Shown one piece after another: positions 31,747 through 39,763 of a stretch of 64,000 nt of DNA (positions within the stretch are counted from its first letter, which is position 1; the number at the start of each line of letters is the position of its first letter). Under the pieces are notes generated by a model. It was given only the letters and a program-made list of their open reading frames with translations, was not told the origin of the DNA and searched no databases. Source of the DNA: Nocardia higoensis (GTDB lineage: Bacteria; Actinomycetota; Actinomycetes; Mycobacteriales; Mycobacteriaceae); contig NZ_JADLQN010000001.1 of NCBI RefSeq assembly GCF_015477835.1, positions 2,852,001-2,916,000 of the forward strand, read 5' to 3'. The translations under genes and the position numbers were made by a program.

Positions 31747-32103
31747 GTGCGCAATCTCACGATCGATCACGACACCTCCGAACCGCCGTTCGAGCAGCTG
31801 CGGACGGCCGTCTTCGCCCGGGTCCGCTCCGGCGAACTGGCCGCGGGCACGAAGATGCCGACCGTGCGCGCGCTGGCCGCCCAACTCGGGCTGGCACCCA
31901 ATACCGTCGCCCGCGCCTACCGGGAACTCGAGGAGGACGGCGTCCTGGAAACCCGCGGCAGGCTGGGCACCTTCATCGCCTCCTCCGGCGATCCCACCAA
32001 CGACGCCGCGGGCCGGGCCGCCGTCGCCTACGTCGCCACGATCCGGCGGCTCGGGCTCGACGACGAGGCCGCCCTGCAGTTCGTGCGCGCCGCGCTGGAC
32101 TGA
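31747..32103 (+). CDS. GntR-family (YtrA-type) transcriptional regulator
   Basis: A 118-residue protein: GntR winged helix (PPFEQLRTAVFARVRSGELAAGTKMPTVRALAAQLGLAPNTVARAYRELEEDGVLETRGRLGTFI) followed by only ~45 residues, the compact YtrA arrangement. The GTG at 31747 lies 8 bases after the arcA stop, so it is co-transcribed with arcA. YtrA-type regulators usually control ABC transporters or envelope genes; here the target is unknown. Confidence 0.87.
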   Translation: MRNLTIDHDTSEPPFEQLRTAVFARVRSGELAAGTKMPTVRALAAQLGLAPNTVARAYRELEEDGVLETRGRLGTFIASSGDPTNDAAGRAAVAYVATIRRLGLDDEAALQFVRAALD

Positions 32104-32107
32104 CCGC

Positions 32108-33700
32108 CTACCGCCAGCTGGGCAGCCAGAGCCGGATCTGCCACTCCTGCGGGCTGATCGCCATCGCCGACATGATCGGCCAGAACCAGATGAAGTTGGC
32201 GACCACCAGTCCCAGGTAAAGGCAGACCGCCAGCAAGCCGAGATTGCGCCGCTCGTCGGGAACCAGGAAGGCGTTCCGGTCGACGGAGCGATGCGGAGCC
32301 GCGCGGGCGGGGCCGATGATGTCGCCGAGTACCAGCGCGACCGCCATCATCAGGAACGGGGCCAGCGGGACCGCGTAGAAGAAGTACATCTGCCGGTCCA
32401 GCGTCAGGAACCACGGCAGCAGCCCCGCGCCGTAGCCGACGAGCACCGCGCCATAGCGCCAATCCCTGCGCACCGCACAGCGCCACAATCCCCAGGCCAG
32501 CACCGGCAGCGAGATCCACCAGATGGCGGGCGTGCCGATCAGCATGACCGCCTTCACGCACTGTCCTGGCTCGCAGCTGGCGACATTGTCGGCGTAGTAG
32601 TACAGCATCGGCCGCAGACCCATCGGCCACGTCCACGGCTTGGACTCCCAGGGGTGGATGTTGCCCGCGGAGTTCGTCAGCCCCTCGTGGAAGTGCAGGG
32701 ATTCGCCGCTGTAGAACCACAGCGAGCGCAGCGCCTCGGGCAGGAACGACCAGGTGCCGTCGGTGCCGAGCTGGTTGCCCACGGCGTGCCGGTAGACCGC
32801 GGTCTCGCTGGTGAACCACGCCCAGTACGACGACAGGTACACCCCCAGCGGCACCAGCACCAGCGCGTACAGCGCCGGACCGACATCGCGCACGACGGTG
32901 CCACGCCACGGACTCGGCACACCGTAGGCGCGGCGGGCCGACAGATCGAAGAAGACGCTGAGCAGGCCGAACGCGGCGATGAAGTACAGGCCCGACCACT
33001 TGGTGCCGCAGGCCAACCCGAGCAGCACGCCCGCGCCGAACCGCCACCAGCGCACGCCCAGTCGCGGACCCCATCGGGTCATCGCGATCCGGCCCTCGGC
33101 GTCGGCGCGGGCCAGGCGTTGTCGCACGTCGTCCCGGTCGACGATCAAGCAGCCGAACGCGGCGGTCACGAACAGGGCCATGAAGATGTCGAGCATGCCG
33201 ATGCGCGAGGACACGTAGAGCACGCCGTCGGCGAGCATCAGGATGCCCGCGATCGCGCCGACCAGGGTGGAGCGCGCCATCCGCCGCACGATCCGGATCA
33301 CCAGCAACACCAGCACGGTGCCCGCCAGCGCGGCGGTGAAGCGCCAGCCCCAGCCGTTGTAGCCGAACAGCAGCTCGCCGATCGCGATCATCTGCTTGCC
33401 GACCGGCGGGTGCACGACCAGGCCGTAGCCGGGATTGTCCTCGACCCCGCCGCCGGTCAGCATCTGCCACGCCTGCGGGGCGTAGTGCTTCTCGTCGAAG
33501 ACCGGGGTGCCGCCGTCGGTCGGATAGTTCAAGGCGCTGAACCGGGTGACGGCGGCCAGTGCGGTGAGCACCGCGGTCACCAGCCAGCCACGCAAGGTGT
33601 CGACCGGCCCGAAATCCGGGGAAGGGCGGAGCGGGGCGGGGCTCGACCAGGTGGTGGCCACGGCCCCGGGTGCGGTCGCGCGGTCGGTCACCTGGGTCAC
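32108..33700 (-). CDS. pmt: Polyprenol-phosphate-mannose protein mannosyltransferase
   Basis: A 530-residue GT39 membrane protein that O-mannosylates secreted proteins. Many hydrophobic segments; the first loop contains the catalytic acidic pair in PVFDEKHYAPQAWQM and VEDNPGYGLVVHPPVGKQMIA; conserved RIGMLDIFMALF, ACGTKWSGLYF and the periplasmic HPWESKPWTWPM (MIR-like region). The GTG at 33700 is chosen because TACGAT (33713-33708) lies seven bases upstream, a leaderless layout. Its position divergent from rsmI matches Rv1002c-Rv1003. Confidence 0.93.
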   Translation of the reverse strand: MTQVTDRATAPGAVATTWSSPAPLRPSPDFGPVDTLRGWLVTAVLTALAAVTRFSALNYPTDGGTPVFDEKHYAPQAWQMLTGGGVEDNPGYGLVVHPPVGKQMIAIGELLFGYNGWGWRFTAALAGTVLVLLVIRIVRRMARSTLVGAIAGILMLADGVLYVSSRIGMLDIFMALFVTAAFGCLIVDRDDVRQRLARADAEGRIAMTRWGPRLGVRWWRFGAGVLLGLACGTKWSGLYFIAAFGLLSVFFDLSARRAYGVPSPWRGTVVRDVGPALYALVLVPLGVYLSSYWAWFTSETAVYRHAVGNQLGTDGTWSFLPEALRSLWFYSGESLHFHEGLTNSAGNIHPWESKPWTWPMGLRPMLYYYADNVASCEPGQCVKAVMLIGTPAIWWISLPVLAWGLWRCAVRRDWRYGAVLVGYGAGLLPWFLTLDRQMYFFYAVPLAPFLMMAVALVLGDIIGPARAAPHRSVDRNAFLVPDERRNLGLLAVCLYLGLVVANFIWFWPIMSAMAISPQEWQIRLWLPSWR

Positions 33701-33707
33701 GGACCCG

Positions 33708-33713
33708 ATCGTA
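33708..33713 (-). promoter_or_regulatory. pmt: Leaderless-type -10 element for pmt
   Basis: TACGAT on the minus strand, seven bases before the GTG at 33700. Confidence 0.5.
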
Positions 33714-33967
33714 TTCGGTCGCCCCGACCGGAGGGGGAATCGGCGGGCCGCAGCGGCTCCGCTCCCGGCCACACGCGCCGGGACGGCGAGCGGGTGGTCG
33801 GACACCGCCGATTAGGCTGACAACACCACACCCACACCTACCGCCCGCTCCACCGAGGCCGAACGACGGACCGCAGGGCATCGGAGAGCGATCGCCACAC
33901 CGCGAGGAATGGACGCGGGAAGGACGACCGATCTCTCCGACGCCGCAGTGGTGTGGACGCAACGCCG
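33714..33967. other. Intergenic stretch between pmt and rsmI
   Basis: About 250 bp of the 355-bp divergent spacer before the tandem repeat. GATTAGGCT around 33811-33819 contains TAGGCT, a possible rsmI -10. No gene was recognised. Confidence 0.35.
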
Positions 33968-34042
33968 GCGGTATGGACGACAGCGGTATGGGCGGCAGCG
34001 GTATGTACGGCAGCGGTATGTACGGCAGCGGTATGGAGTACC
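33968..34042 (+). repeat. 15-bp tandem repeat (VNTR candidate) before rsmI
   Basis: Five units of period 15, each beginning GCGGTATG, at 33968, 33983, 33998, 34013 and 34028. Units 3 and 4 are identical (GCGGTATGTACGGCA). The run ends 13 bases before the chosen rsmI start. Because 15 is a multiple of 3, the rsmI frame stays open through it (RYGRQ-type pentapeptides), so it could lie in the 5' leader or extend the N-terminus. Confidence 0.85.
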
Positions 34043-34055
34043 AGACGGGAGCACG

Positions 34056-34922
34056 GTGACAGCGGAGCAGACAACGACCGGTTCGGTCGGCGGCAGGCTG
34101 GTGCTGGCCGCCACCCCGATGGGCGATATCGGCGACGCCTCCCAGCGCCTGCGTGACGCGCTGTCCACCGCCGATGTGGTCGCCGCCGAGGACACCCGCC
34201 GCACCCGCGCCCTGGCCAAGGCGCTCGGCCTGGAGATCTCCGGCCGCGTCGTCAGCTTCTACGACCACGTCGAGACCGCCCGCATCCCGGCGCTGCTCGA
34301 CGACATCGTCGCGGGCCGCACCGTTCTGCTCGTCACCGACGCGGGGATGCCGTCGGTCTCCGACCCCGGCTACCGCATGGTCGCCGCCTGCGTCGCGCGC
34401 GATCTGCCGGTCACCTGCCTGCCCGGCCCGTCCGCGGTCACCACCGCCCTGGCCCTGTCCGGGCTCCCGGTGGAACGCTTCTGCTTCGACGGCTTCCCGC
34501 CCCGCAAGTCCGGCGCTCGCAAACAGTGGTTGCGCACCCTGCGCACCGAACCCCGCGCCTGCGTCTTCTTCGAAGCCCCGCACCGCCTCGCCGACTGCCT
34601 CGCCGACGCCGTCGACGTTCTTGGTCCCGACCGCCGCGCCGCCGTCTGCCGGGAACTCACCAAGACCTACGAACAGGTGGTCCGCGGCACTCTCGCCGAA
34701 CTCGCGGCCTGGGCCGTCGACGGTGCCCGCGGCGAGATCACCGTCGTCCTCGAAGGCGCCACCCCCACCGAAGCCGACCCGGCTTCCCTGGTCGACGAAG
34801 TCCAAGCCCTCGTCGACGACGGCATGCGCTTGAAGGACGCCTGCGCGCAGGTGGCCGAGGCCACCGGAGCTTCGCGCCGCGAACTCTACGACGCGGTACT
34901 GGCCGCCCGCGCCGGGCGGTGA
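34056..34922 (+). CDS. rsmI: 16S rRNA 2'-O-ribose C1402 methyltransferase
   Basis: A 288-residue tetrapyrrole-methylase-fold enzyme. Motifs: GRLVLAATPMGDIGDAS, AAEDTRRTRALAKAL, SFYDHVE, VLLVTDAGMPSVSDPGYRMV, CLPGPSAVTTALALSGLP, FDGFPPRKSGAR, RRAAVCRELTKTYEQVVRGTL. The start at GTG 34056 is chosen because ACGGGAG precedes it and it fits the family length; the same frame stays open upstream to 33909 through a tandem repeat, so a longer form is possible. Confidence 0.94.
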   Translation: MTAEQTTTGSVGGRLVLAATPMGDIGDASQRLRDALSTADVVAAEDTRRTRALAKALGLEISGRVVSFYDHVETARIPALLDDIVAGRTVLLVTDAGMPSVSDPGYRMVAACVARDLPVTCLPGPSAVTTALALSGLPVERFCFDGFPPRKSGARKQWLRTLRTEPRACVFFEAPHRLADCLADAVDVLGPDRRAAVCRELTKTYEQVVRGTLAELAAWAVDGARGEITVVLEGATPTEADPASLVDEVQALVDDGMRLKDACAQVAEATGASRRELYDAVLAARAGR

Positions 34923-34939
34923 CCGGGACAGCGGCGGCT

Positions 34940-35698
34940 TCAGCGGCTCCGGCGGGCGTCGTCCCCGATCCGATCGAGGGCGCGCTCGATCCAGCCCGCG
35001 TAGCAGCCCGCGATGTCGCGGGCGGTGGCAGGCCGGACGGCGACGTGCTCGCGGGTGCGGGTCTCCAGATAGCGGCCGTCACCGGCGATGTCGTACCACT
35101 GGGCCTGAAACCACGGCGCCGGCCGCGACAGGACCGATCCGACGAGCAGGCCCGCGTTTCCACCGCCGTCCGCGGGGCGGCCCGCGATCCGTTCGTAGTT
35201 CTCGCGCGGGCTGCGCCGTGCGGAGGCGTGCCCGGCCCCGGCCGACAACTCGGCCGAGTGCACTGTGGTGGCGGGCTCCCGACCGGGATCGCAGGGCGGT
35301 AGCAGGGTCGCGAGCCGGGTCGCGAGGCTTTCGGCGGGTAACAGCCGGACGTGCACGGACCCGTCGACCCCGTCGACGGCCGACTGCGCCAGGACCACCG
35401 CGTGATGGGCGGTACGTCCGCCGACGATGCGGTATTCACGGACGCGGCCGCGCCGGGTGGCCGTCGAACCACCCAGGACTTCGATCCGCAGTTGCGCGGC
35501 CGTGAGGGTGTGCAAGGCCAGGCGGATCGTTTCGTGTTCGTCGCGGTCGTAGCGGGCGCGGACCTGCGCGGCATGCGACTCGAACGGGGTCCGGGTCTTG
35601 AATCTGCTCAGGTAGCGCAGCGGCCGCGGAAAGCGATCCATGCCGTCGCGGAGCCATAGTGCGGCGAAATCGTCTGGCTCCCAGGTCCATTCGGACAT
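34940..35698 (-). CDS. EspG-family ESX secretion-associated chaperone (probable)
   Basis: A 252-residue cytosolic protein starting MSEWTWEPDDFAALWLR and containing FESHAAQVRARYDRDEHETIRLALHTLTAAQLRIEVLGG, a pattern seen in actinobacterial EspG-like proteins that bind PE-PPE substrates for type VII secretion. The remaining two-thirds alternate beta strands (VREYRIVGGRTAHHAVVLAQ, GSVHVRLLP, APWFQAQWYDIAGDGRYLETRTREHVAVRPA). It is the last gene of a four-gene minus-strand set with a PPE-like protein just upstream, which supports the role. Similarity was judged by eye only. Confidence 0.65.
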   Translation of the reverse strand: MSEWTWEPDDFAALWLRDGMDRFPRPLRYLSRFKTRTPFESHAAQVRARYDRDEHETIRLALHTLTAAQLRIEVLGGSTATRRGRVREYRIVGGRTAHHAVVLAQSAVDGVDGSVHVRLLPAESLATRLATLLPPCDPGREPATTVHSAELSAGAGHASARRSPRENYERIAGRPADGGGNAGLLVGSVLSRPAPWFQAQWYDIAGDGRYLETRTREHVAVRPATARDIAGCYAGWIERALDRIGDDARRSR

Positions 35699-35809
35699 CG
35701 GTAGGTCATCCCCCTCGTGTGGTTCTCGTCTCGCGCGGCGCGGGGCGCCCCGTGGCATCCGGGCCGCCGGGGTCCCCGGCTCTGTTGTCGTTCAGCCGTA
35801 GCCAGTGGG

Positions 35810-37006
35810 TCATGCCGGGAGCGGCGGCTCGTCGGCACCGATCACGCCGCCGGGCAGCGCGGGCGGCGGGTCGCCGAGCAGTTCGGCGGTGTTCTCGGCG
35901 GTGATCAGATAGTCGGGGATCTTGTGCTCGTCGTCGCTGCCCTGTTGTCCCCGGCCCGCGCCGGGCGCCATCATGCCCGGCGTTCCACTGCGCCCCGATG
36001 CCGCGGCTGTCGTGGAGGTGGCGGCGGTCGCGGCGGGCACATTCACCGCGCCGGGGACACCGGGGATGCTGCGGCCTGCCCCGGGGCCGACCGGCGATCC
36101 GCCCGGCGACGATGGGGATCCGCCCGGCGATCCGGGGGAGGACGGGGTGCCGCTGCCGGGGTTGGTGCCGCTGGGGTTGGTGCCGTCCGGCAGCAGCCCG
36201 CTGGGCTGGGTGAGGCCGGACGGTTCGGTGGTGTCACCGGGATCGGTGGTCCCGGACGGCTCGGAATCCTGGCCGTCGGAATCCTGGCCGTCGGGCTCCT
36301 GGGCCGGATCGTCCTGCCCAGCGGGCTGGTCGTCCGAGCCGGGATCCTCGCCCGCCGGATCTGTCCCGGGGGTGCCCGGTCCGGACGGGCTGCCGGTACC
36401 GCCGCCCGGCCCGGACGTTGCGCCCGGGCCGGGGGTGCCGCCCTCGGGCAGGTCGCCGTGCAAGGGAGCGAGCGGGCTGATCGGGGTGGGGAGCACCGGG
36501 ATGGTCCGGTCGGCCTCGGCGAATTCGGTGACGTAGTACTGGTTCATCACCTGCCGGGCCTGCTCCTCGGCGTCGCTGCGTTTGCCGCTGTTGTTCGAGC
36601 CCACCCAGGGCCACGATGCCGGGTTGTACCAGGGTTTGGACTCGAGCACCTCCGGCAGATTCGTCTGCGTGCGGATGATCGAACCGACGGTCTGGTCGAC
36701 GCGGACCCCGAGCAGGTGCAGCGCGTCGCCCAGTTCCTCGGCGCGGGTGGCGTAGTTGCCGATCGCCTCCCTGGACTGCTCGGCGGCAGCGCCCTCCCAG
36801 GCCGCGGCGCTCGACCGCCGCAACTGCGCGGCGAATACCGACACCCCCTCCTGCCAGAGCTGGGCGATCTGGCCGTATTGGTCGGCGGCGGGCTGTGCCT
36901 GCGCCGCGGGCGTGAGCGGGCCGAACGCGTCGTTGATCTCGGTATGGGTGAAGCCGTCGGGGTTCTCCGGGTCGGAAATCCTGGGCTGTTCGTTCTCGAC
37001 GGTCAC
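35810..37006 (-). CDS. PPE-like / WXG-type protein with long Pro/Gly/Ser-rich tail
   Basis: A 398-residue protein. Residues ~30-185 are helical and include AAAWEGAAAEQSREAIGNYATRAEELGDALHLLG, with a WxG turn between helices as in PPE and WXG100 proteins, candidate substrates of type VII secretion. Residues ~200-340 are almost pure Gly, Pro, Ser, Thr and Asp. The last part has another short hydrophobic region and an acidic end. No classic Pro-Pro-Glu is at the N-terminus. The GTG at 37006 follows AGGGGGA. The neighbouring EspG-like gene is its probable chaperone. Confidence 0.65.
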   Translation of the reverse strand: MTVENEQPRISDPENPDGFTHTEINDAFGPLTPAAQAQPAADQYGQIAQLWQEGVSVFAAQLRRSSAAAWEGAAAEQSREAIGNYATRAEELGDALHLLGVRVDQTVGSIIRTQTNLPEVLESKPWYNPASWPWVGSNNSGKRSDAEEQARQVMNQYYVTEFAEADRTIPVLPTPISPLAPLHGDLPEGGTPGPGATSGPGGGTGSPSGPGTPGTDPAGEDPGSDDQPAGQDDPAQEPDGQDSDGQDSEPSGTTDPGDTTEPSGLTQPSGLLPDGTNPSGTNPGSGTPSSPGSPGGSPSSPGGSPVGPGAGRSIPGVPGAVNVPAATAATSTTAAASGRSGTPGMMAPGAGRGQQGSDDEHKIPDYLITAENTAELLGDPPPALPGGVIGADEPPLPA

Positions 37007-37046
37007 TGTTCCCCCTGCCGAGGATTCGAGAATTGTCCGGTCACGC

Positions 37047-37556
37047 TCACACCGCCAGTCCGCCCGTCGGATTCACCGCACCGGGGTCCGCGCCGAGCTG
37101 TGTCGGAGACGGCGGCGGCAGCGTGGCGACGAGTTCGTTGTAACGGGAGGCGAACTCCGCATCGGTGTCCAGATACCGCTGAGCGATCAACTGATGAACC
37201 CGACGAATATCCTCGACGATCCGATAATGCTGCTCGAGGATCTCGTGCACCGCGTTACCGTCCTCGGCCCCCACAGCCTTGGTACGGAACCGGCTCACCA
37301 ACGTCTGCCCGGAAAGCAGATCAGGATGCGCCTCCCCCAAATCCCACCGCTCACGCTTCCAAATGTCGTATGCGATGCCCTGAAGGTCGCGGATCAGTTG
37401 CAGGAAGCTGTCGCAAGCACGATCGATGCCGACGAACTCTTCGGCGTTCACCCGCACCGAATCACCCGACCCCACCCCGAAATCCACCGACAACCGGCCC
37501 TCACGCGCCTGCTCGATCAACCCCGCCAACGGCCGAACCCGATCATCCTCACTCAT
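37047..37556 (-). CDS. Unknown helical protein in the PPE/EspG operon
   Basis: A 169-residue, mostly helical protein without signal peptide or membrane segment. Visible features: SVRVNAEEFVGIDRACDSFLQLIRDLQGIAYDIWKRERWDLGEAHPDLLSGQTLVSRF and a second helix pair VHEILEQHYRIVEDIRRVHQLIAQRYLDTDAEF. The size and helical-hairpin look are reminiscent of PE/WXG partner proteins, but no defining motif is seen. AGGGGGA precedes the ATG. It lies between the DUF3558 lipoprotein and the PPE-like gene with ~40-base gaps, so it is probably co-expressed and may be the PPE-like protein's partner. Confidence 0.6.
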   Translation of the reverse strand: MSEDDRVRPLAGLIEQAREGRLSVDFGVGSGDSVRVNAEEFVGIDRACDSFLQLIRDLQGIAYDIWKRERWDLGEAHPDLLSGQTLVSRFRTKAVGAEDGNAVHEILEQHYRIVEDIRRVHQLIAQRYLDTDAEFASRYNELVATLPPPSPTQLGADPGAVNPTGGLAV

Positions 37557-37595
37557 ATCCGTCCCCCTTCGTTGCGACCTAACCGCCCAGACATC

Positions 37596-38159
37596 TCAAT
37601 CATCGGGAATCAACGGTGCCAGCTTCTCCGCCAGACCACGCGCCAACTCACACGTATCCAGATGGCCGGTCTTGTCATTCGACGCCGGATTGATCATCGA
37701 CAACTCCAAGCTGCCGCCCGTCATCTCGACATAGAACGAACACGACGCCCGCGGATCGGGATCATCGACGGCATCGACCGCCATCGCCGCCCGCCCGTCG
37801 ATCACATACTCCTGCCGAACCGTGAAGTCGGGGTTGTCCCGCACCACCGCGAACGTCAGATTCGTCGTCGTGATCCCCACCGCATAACTGTCCGGAGCGA
37901 CGAAACTGCACCCCCGCCACTTGATCCCCCGACCACCGTCGTAATTCGCGTTCTTCCGAGCTCCCCGGCGCAGATTCTCCGAATCCAGCACCGACTGCGG
38001 AATATCGGTACACGGATCGAACGACGCCGGCGCCTCCGCCGCGATCGGCAAGCCCGTCGTGGTGGTCACCACCGGCGACGCCTCCCCACCCGTGGAACAC
38101 CCCGCCAGCATCAGCACCGAAGCGGCGCTCACCACCATCACCACGCCAGAGGCCCGCAC
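37596..38159 (-). CDS. DUF3558 family lipoprotein
   Basis: A 187-residue exported lipoprotein. The signal sequence ends in the lipobox LMLAGC, placing the lipidated Cys about 25 residues in. The mature part shows SFDPCTDIPQSVLDSENLR, KWRGCSFVAPDSYAVGI and DTCELARGLAEKLAPLIP with conserved Cys pairs, the DUF3558 pattern common in Nocardia and relatives and frequent beside ESX-type genes. GTG 38159 follows GGGGAGG. Function unknown. First gene of the four-gene block. Confidence 0.8.
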   Translation of the reverse strand: MRASGVVMVVSAASVLMLAGCSTGGEASPVVTTTTGLPIAAEAPASFDPCTDIPQSVLDSENLRRGARKNANYDGGRGIKWRGCSFVAPDSYAVGITTTNLTFAVVRDNPDFTVRQEYVIDGRAAMAVDAVDDPDPRASCSFYVEMTGGSLELSMINPASNDKTGHLDTCELARGLAEKLAPLIPDD

Positions 38160-38467
38160 GACACCCTCCCCTTCGGCCAACCGTCACAGGGAGTACGACA
38201 CTCCCGCAACAGACCTCGACGCTACCGGCCTTCCCCGCGACCGATCAACCGAGCACACCGCACCCGGGGAACAGGACAGTGCGACAGGACAGTACCGAGC
38301 AAGACACTTCTTACCCGGCTCGAGTCGAATCCATGCCCCGGTCCGTGGCCCGGATCGCGGCGGACCTCCGGTTCCGGACGGTCGGACACGGCCACGAGCA
38401 CGCGATCGACGCGATGCTTCGCGCGACCGAAATCCGGTGCGGCGGAGACGTCACCATCCGGCCGATG
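38160..38467. other. Intergenic region, no gene recognised
   Basis: About 308 bp between the DUF3558 lipoprotein start and the glycosyltransferase end. It contains the direct repeat GGACAGT (38273 and 38286 region) but no clear promoter, RNA or protein signal beyond the likely minus-strand promoter of the lipoprotein operon. Confidence 0.3.
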
Positions 38468-39595
38468 TCAGCGCCCGAGGACAGCGAGCATCCCGTCGAC
38501 CGCGCGTGGCCAGGTGAACTGTTCGGCACGGTGGCGGGCGGCCTGTCTGCGGGTGGCGGTGGGGCGGGCGAGGACGTCGGTGACAGCGGCGGCGAAAGCG
38601 GAGGGGTCGTCGGCGGCTACGGCCCCGCAGTCGGCGGTGACGATGTCGGCCAGGGCCGAGGAACGGCTGGCGACGACCGGGGTGCCCGCGGCGAGGGCTT
38701 CGAGGGCAGCGAGGCCGAAGGTTTCGTGCGGGCCGGGCGCGAGGGAGACATCGGCGGTGGCCAGCAGGGTCGCTACGCGGTGGCGATCGGTGAGGAAGCC
38801 GGTGAAGTGGACGGCGGGGCGGCCGTCGGGGAGCACCGGGACCGCGCGGGCGCGCTTCTCCAGAGATTCTCTGCGAGGGCCGTCGCCCGCGACGACCAAG
38901 CGGACGGGCCGACCCGCGCGGGCCAGTTCGGCGGCGGCCTCGATGCTGCGATCCACCCGTTTCTCCACCGAGAGCCTGCCGCAGTGCACGAGCAGCGGAT
39001 GGCCGGGCACGCCGAGGTCGGCGCGCAGCCGGCCGTCGCGACGCTGCGGGCTGAACAGGTCGAGGTCGACGCCGAGCGGAACCAATTCGACATTCCGCGC
39101 GCCGATGCGGCGGAATTCGGCGCGGGCGAAATCGGTGGTGCAGACGACGATGTCGTAGTCGTCGGCGGTGCGGCGATTGGCGCTGTCGGCGATTCGGCGG
39201 GCGGCGGGCCCGGGCAGGATCTGACCGAGCAGGCGGTCGAGGCGTTCATGGGAGATCATCACGCTCGCCACGTCGCGGCGGCGGGCCCAGCGACCGAAGC
39301 CGCGCAGGGTGAGGCGGTCGGACACCTCGAGCACGTCGGGGCACAGGCCGCGCAGCACGTCGGCGACGCGGCGGGGGTCGGCCGCGCGATAGCCGCCGGT
39401 GAGCGGAATCGGCGTGGCGGGCAATGTGATCCGCAAGGCGCCGCCGGGAAGGATCTCTTCGGCGCGGCGCGCGCCGGGGACGATCAACACCACCTCATGA
39501 CCTGCCGCCGCATAGCCGGCGCCGAGATGGTGCAGCGCGGTGCGCAACCCACCCGAGCGAGGGCCGTAGAAGTTGGCCAGCTGCACGATGCGCAT
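38468..39595 (-). CDS. GT4 glycosyltransferase (mannosyltransferase-like)
   Basis: A 375-residue GT-B enzyme. N-terminal acceptor domain: VQLANFYGPRSGGLRTALHHLGAGYAAAGHEVVLIVPG. C-terminal nucleotide-sugar domain: VELVPLGVDLDLFSP, LLVHCGRLSVEKRVDRSIEAAAEL, LVVAGDGPRRESLE, FTGFLTDRHRVATLLATADVSLAPGPHETFGLAALEALAAGTPVVAS with the E-x7-E motif. It resembles GDP-mannose-dependent alpha-1,6-mannosyltransferases of phosphatidylinositol-mannoside synthesis (PimC-like), which is tentative. Monocistronic by spacing. Confidence 0.82.
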   Translation of the reverse strand: MRIVQLANFYGPRSGGLRTALHHLGAGYAAAGHEVVLIVPGARRAEEILPGGALRITLPATPIPLTGGYRAADPRRVADVLRGLCPDVLEVSDRLTLRGFGRWARRRDVASVMISHERLDRLLGQILPGPAARRIADSANRRTADDYDIVVCTTDFARAEFRRIGARNVELVPLGVDLDLFSPQRRDGRLRADLGVPGHPLLVHCGRLSVEKRVDRSIEAAAELARAGRPVRLVVAGDGPRRESLEKRARAVPVLPDGRPAVHFTGFLTDRHRVATLLATADVSLAPGPHETFGLAALEALAAGTPVVASRSSALADIVTADCGAVAADDPSAFAAAVTDVLARPTATRRQAARHRAEQFTWPRAVDGMLAVLGR

Positions 39596-39763
39596 GTCGC
39601 CGATCGTGCTCGGGCGGGGTTACCGGAGACCCCCGACGACACAACGGACCGTGAACAGCGGTCAAAGATCAGGCGCCGACCAGGCGGTGCGACAGATCGG
39701 GCGCCGCACCGGGATCGGCGACACCGCGGCCCCCACGACAGTCGGCGGCAGGTCCGGGAACCG

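Noticed and set aside
33968..34042. Possible CRISPR-like array
   Set aside because: Period is 15 bp with no unique spacers; it is a simple tandem repeat.
32028..34805. Long open minus-strand frame across pmt and rsmI
   Set aside because: Out of frame with pmt and antisense to rsmI; no domain recognised. A typical shadow frame in high-GC DNA.
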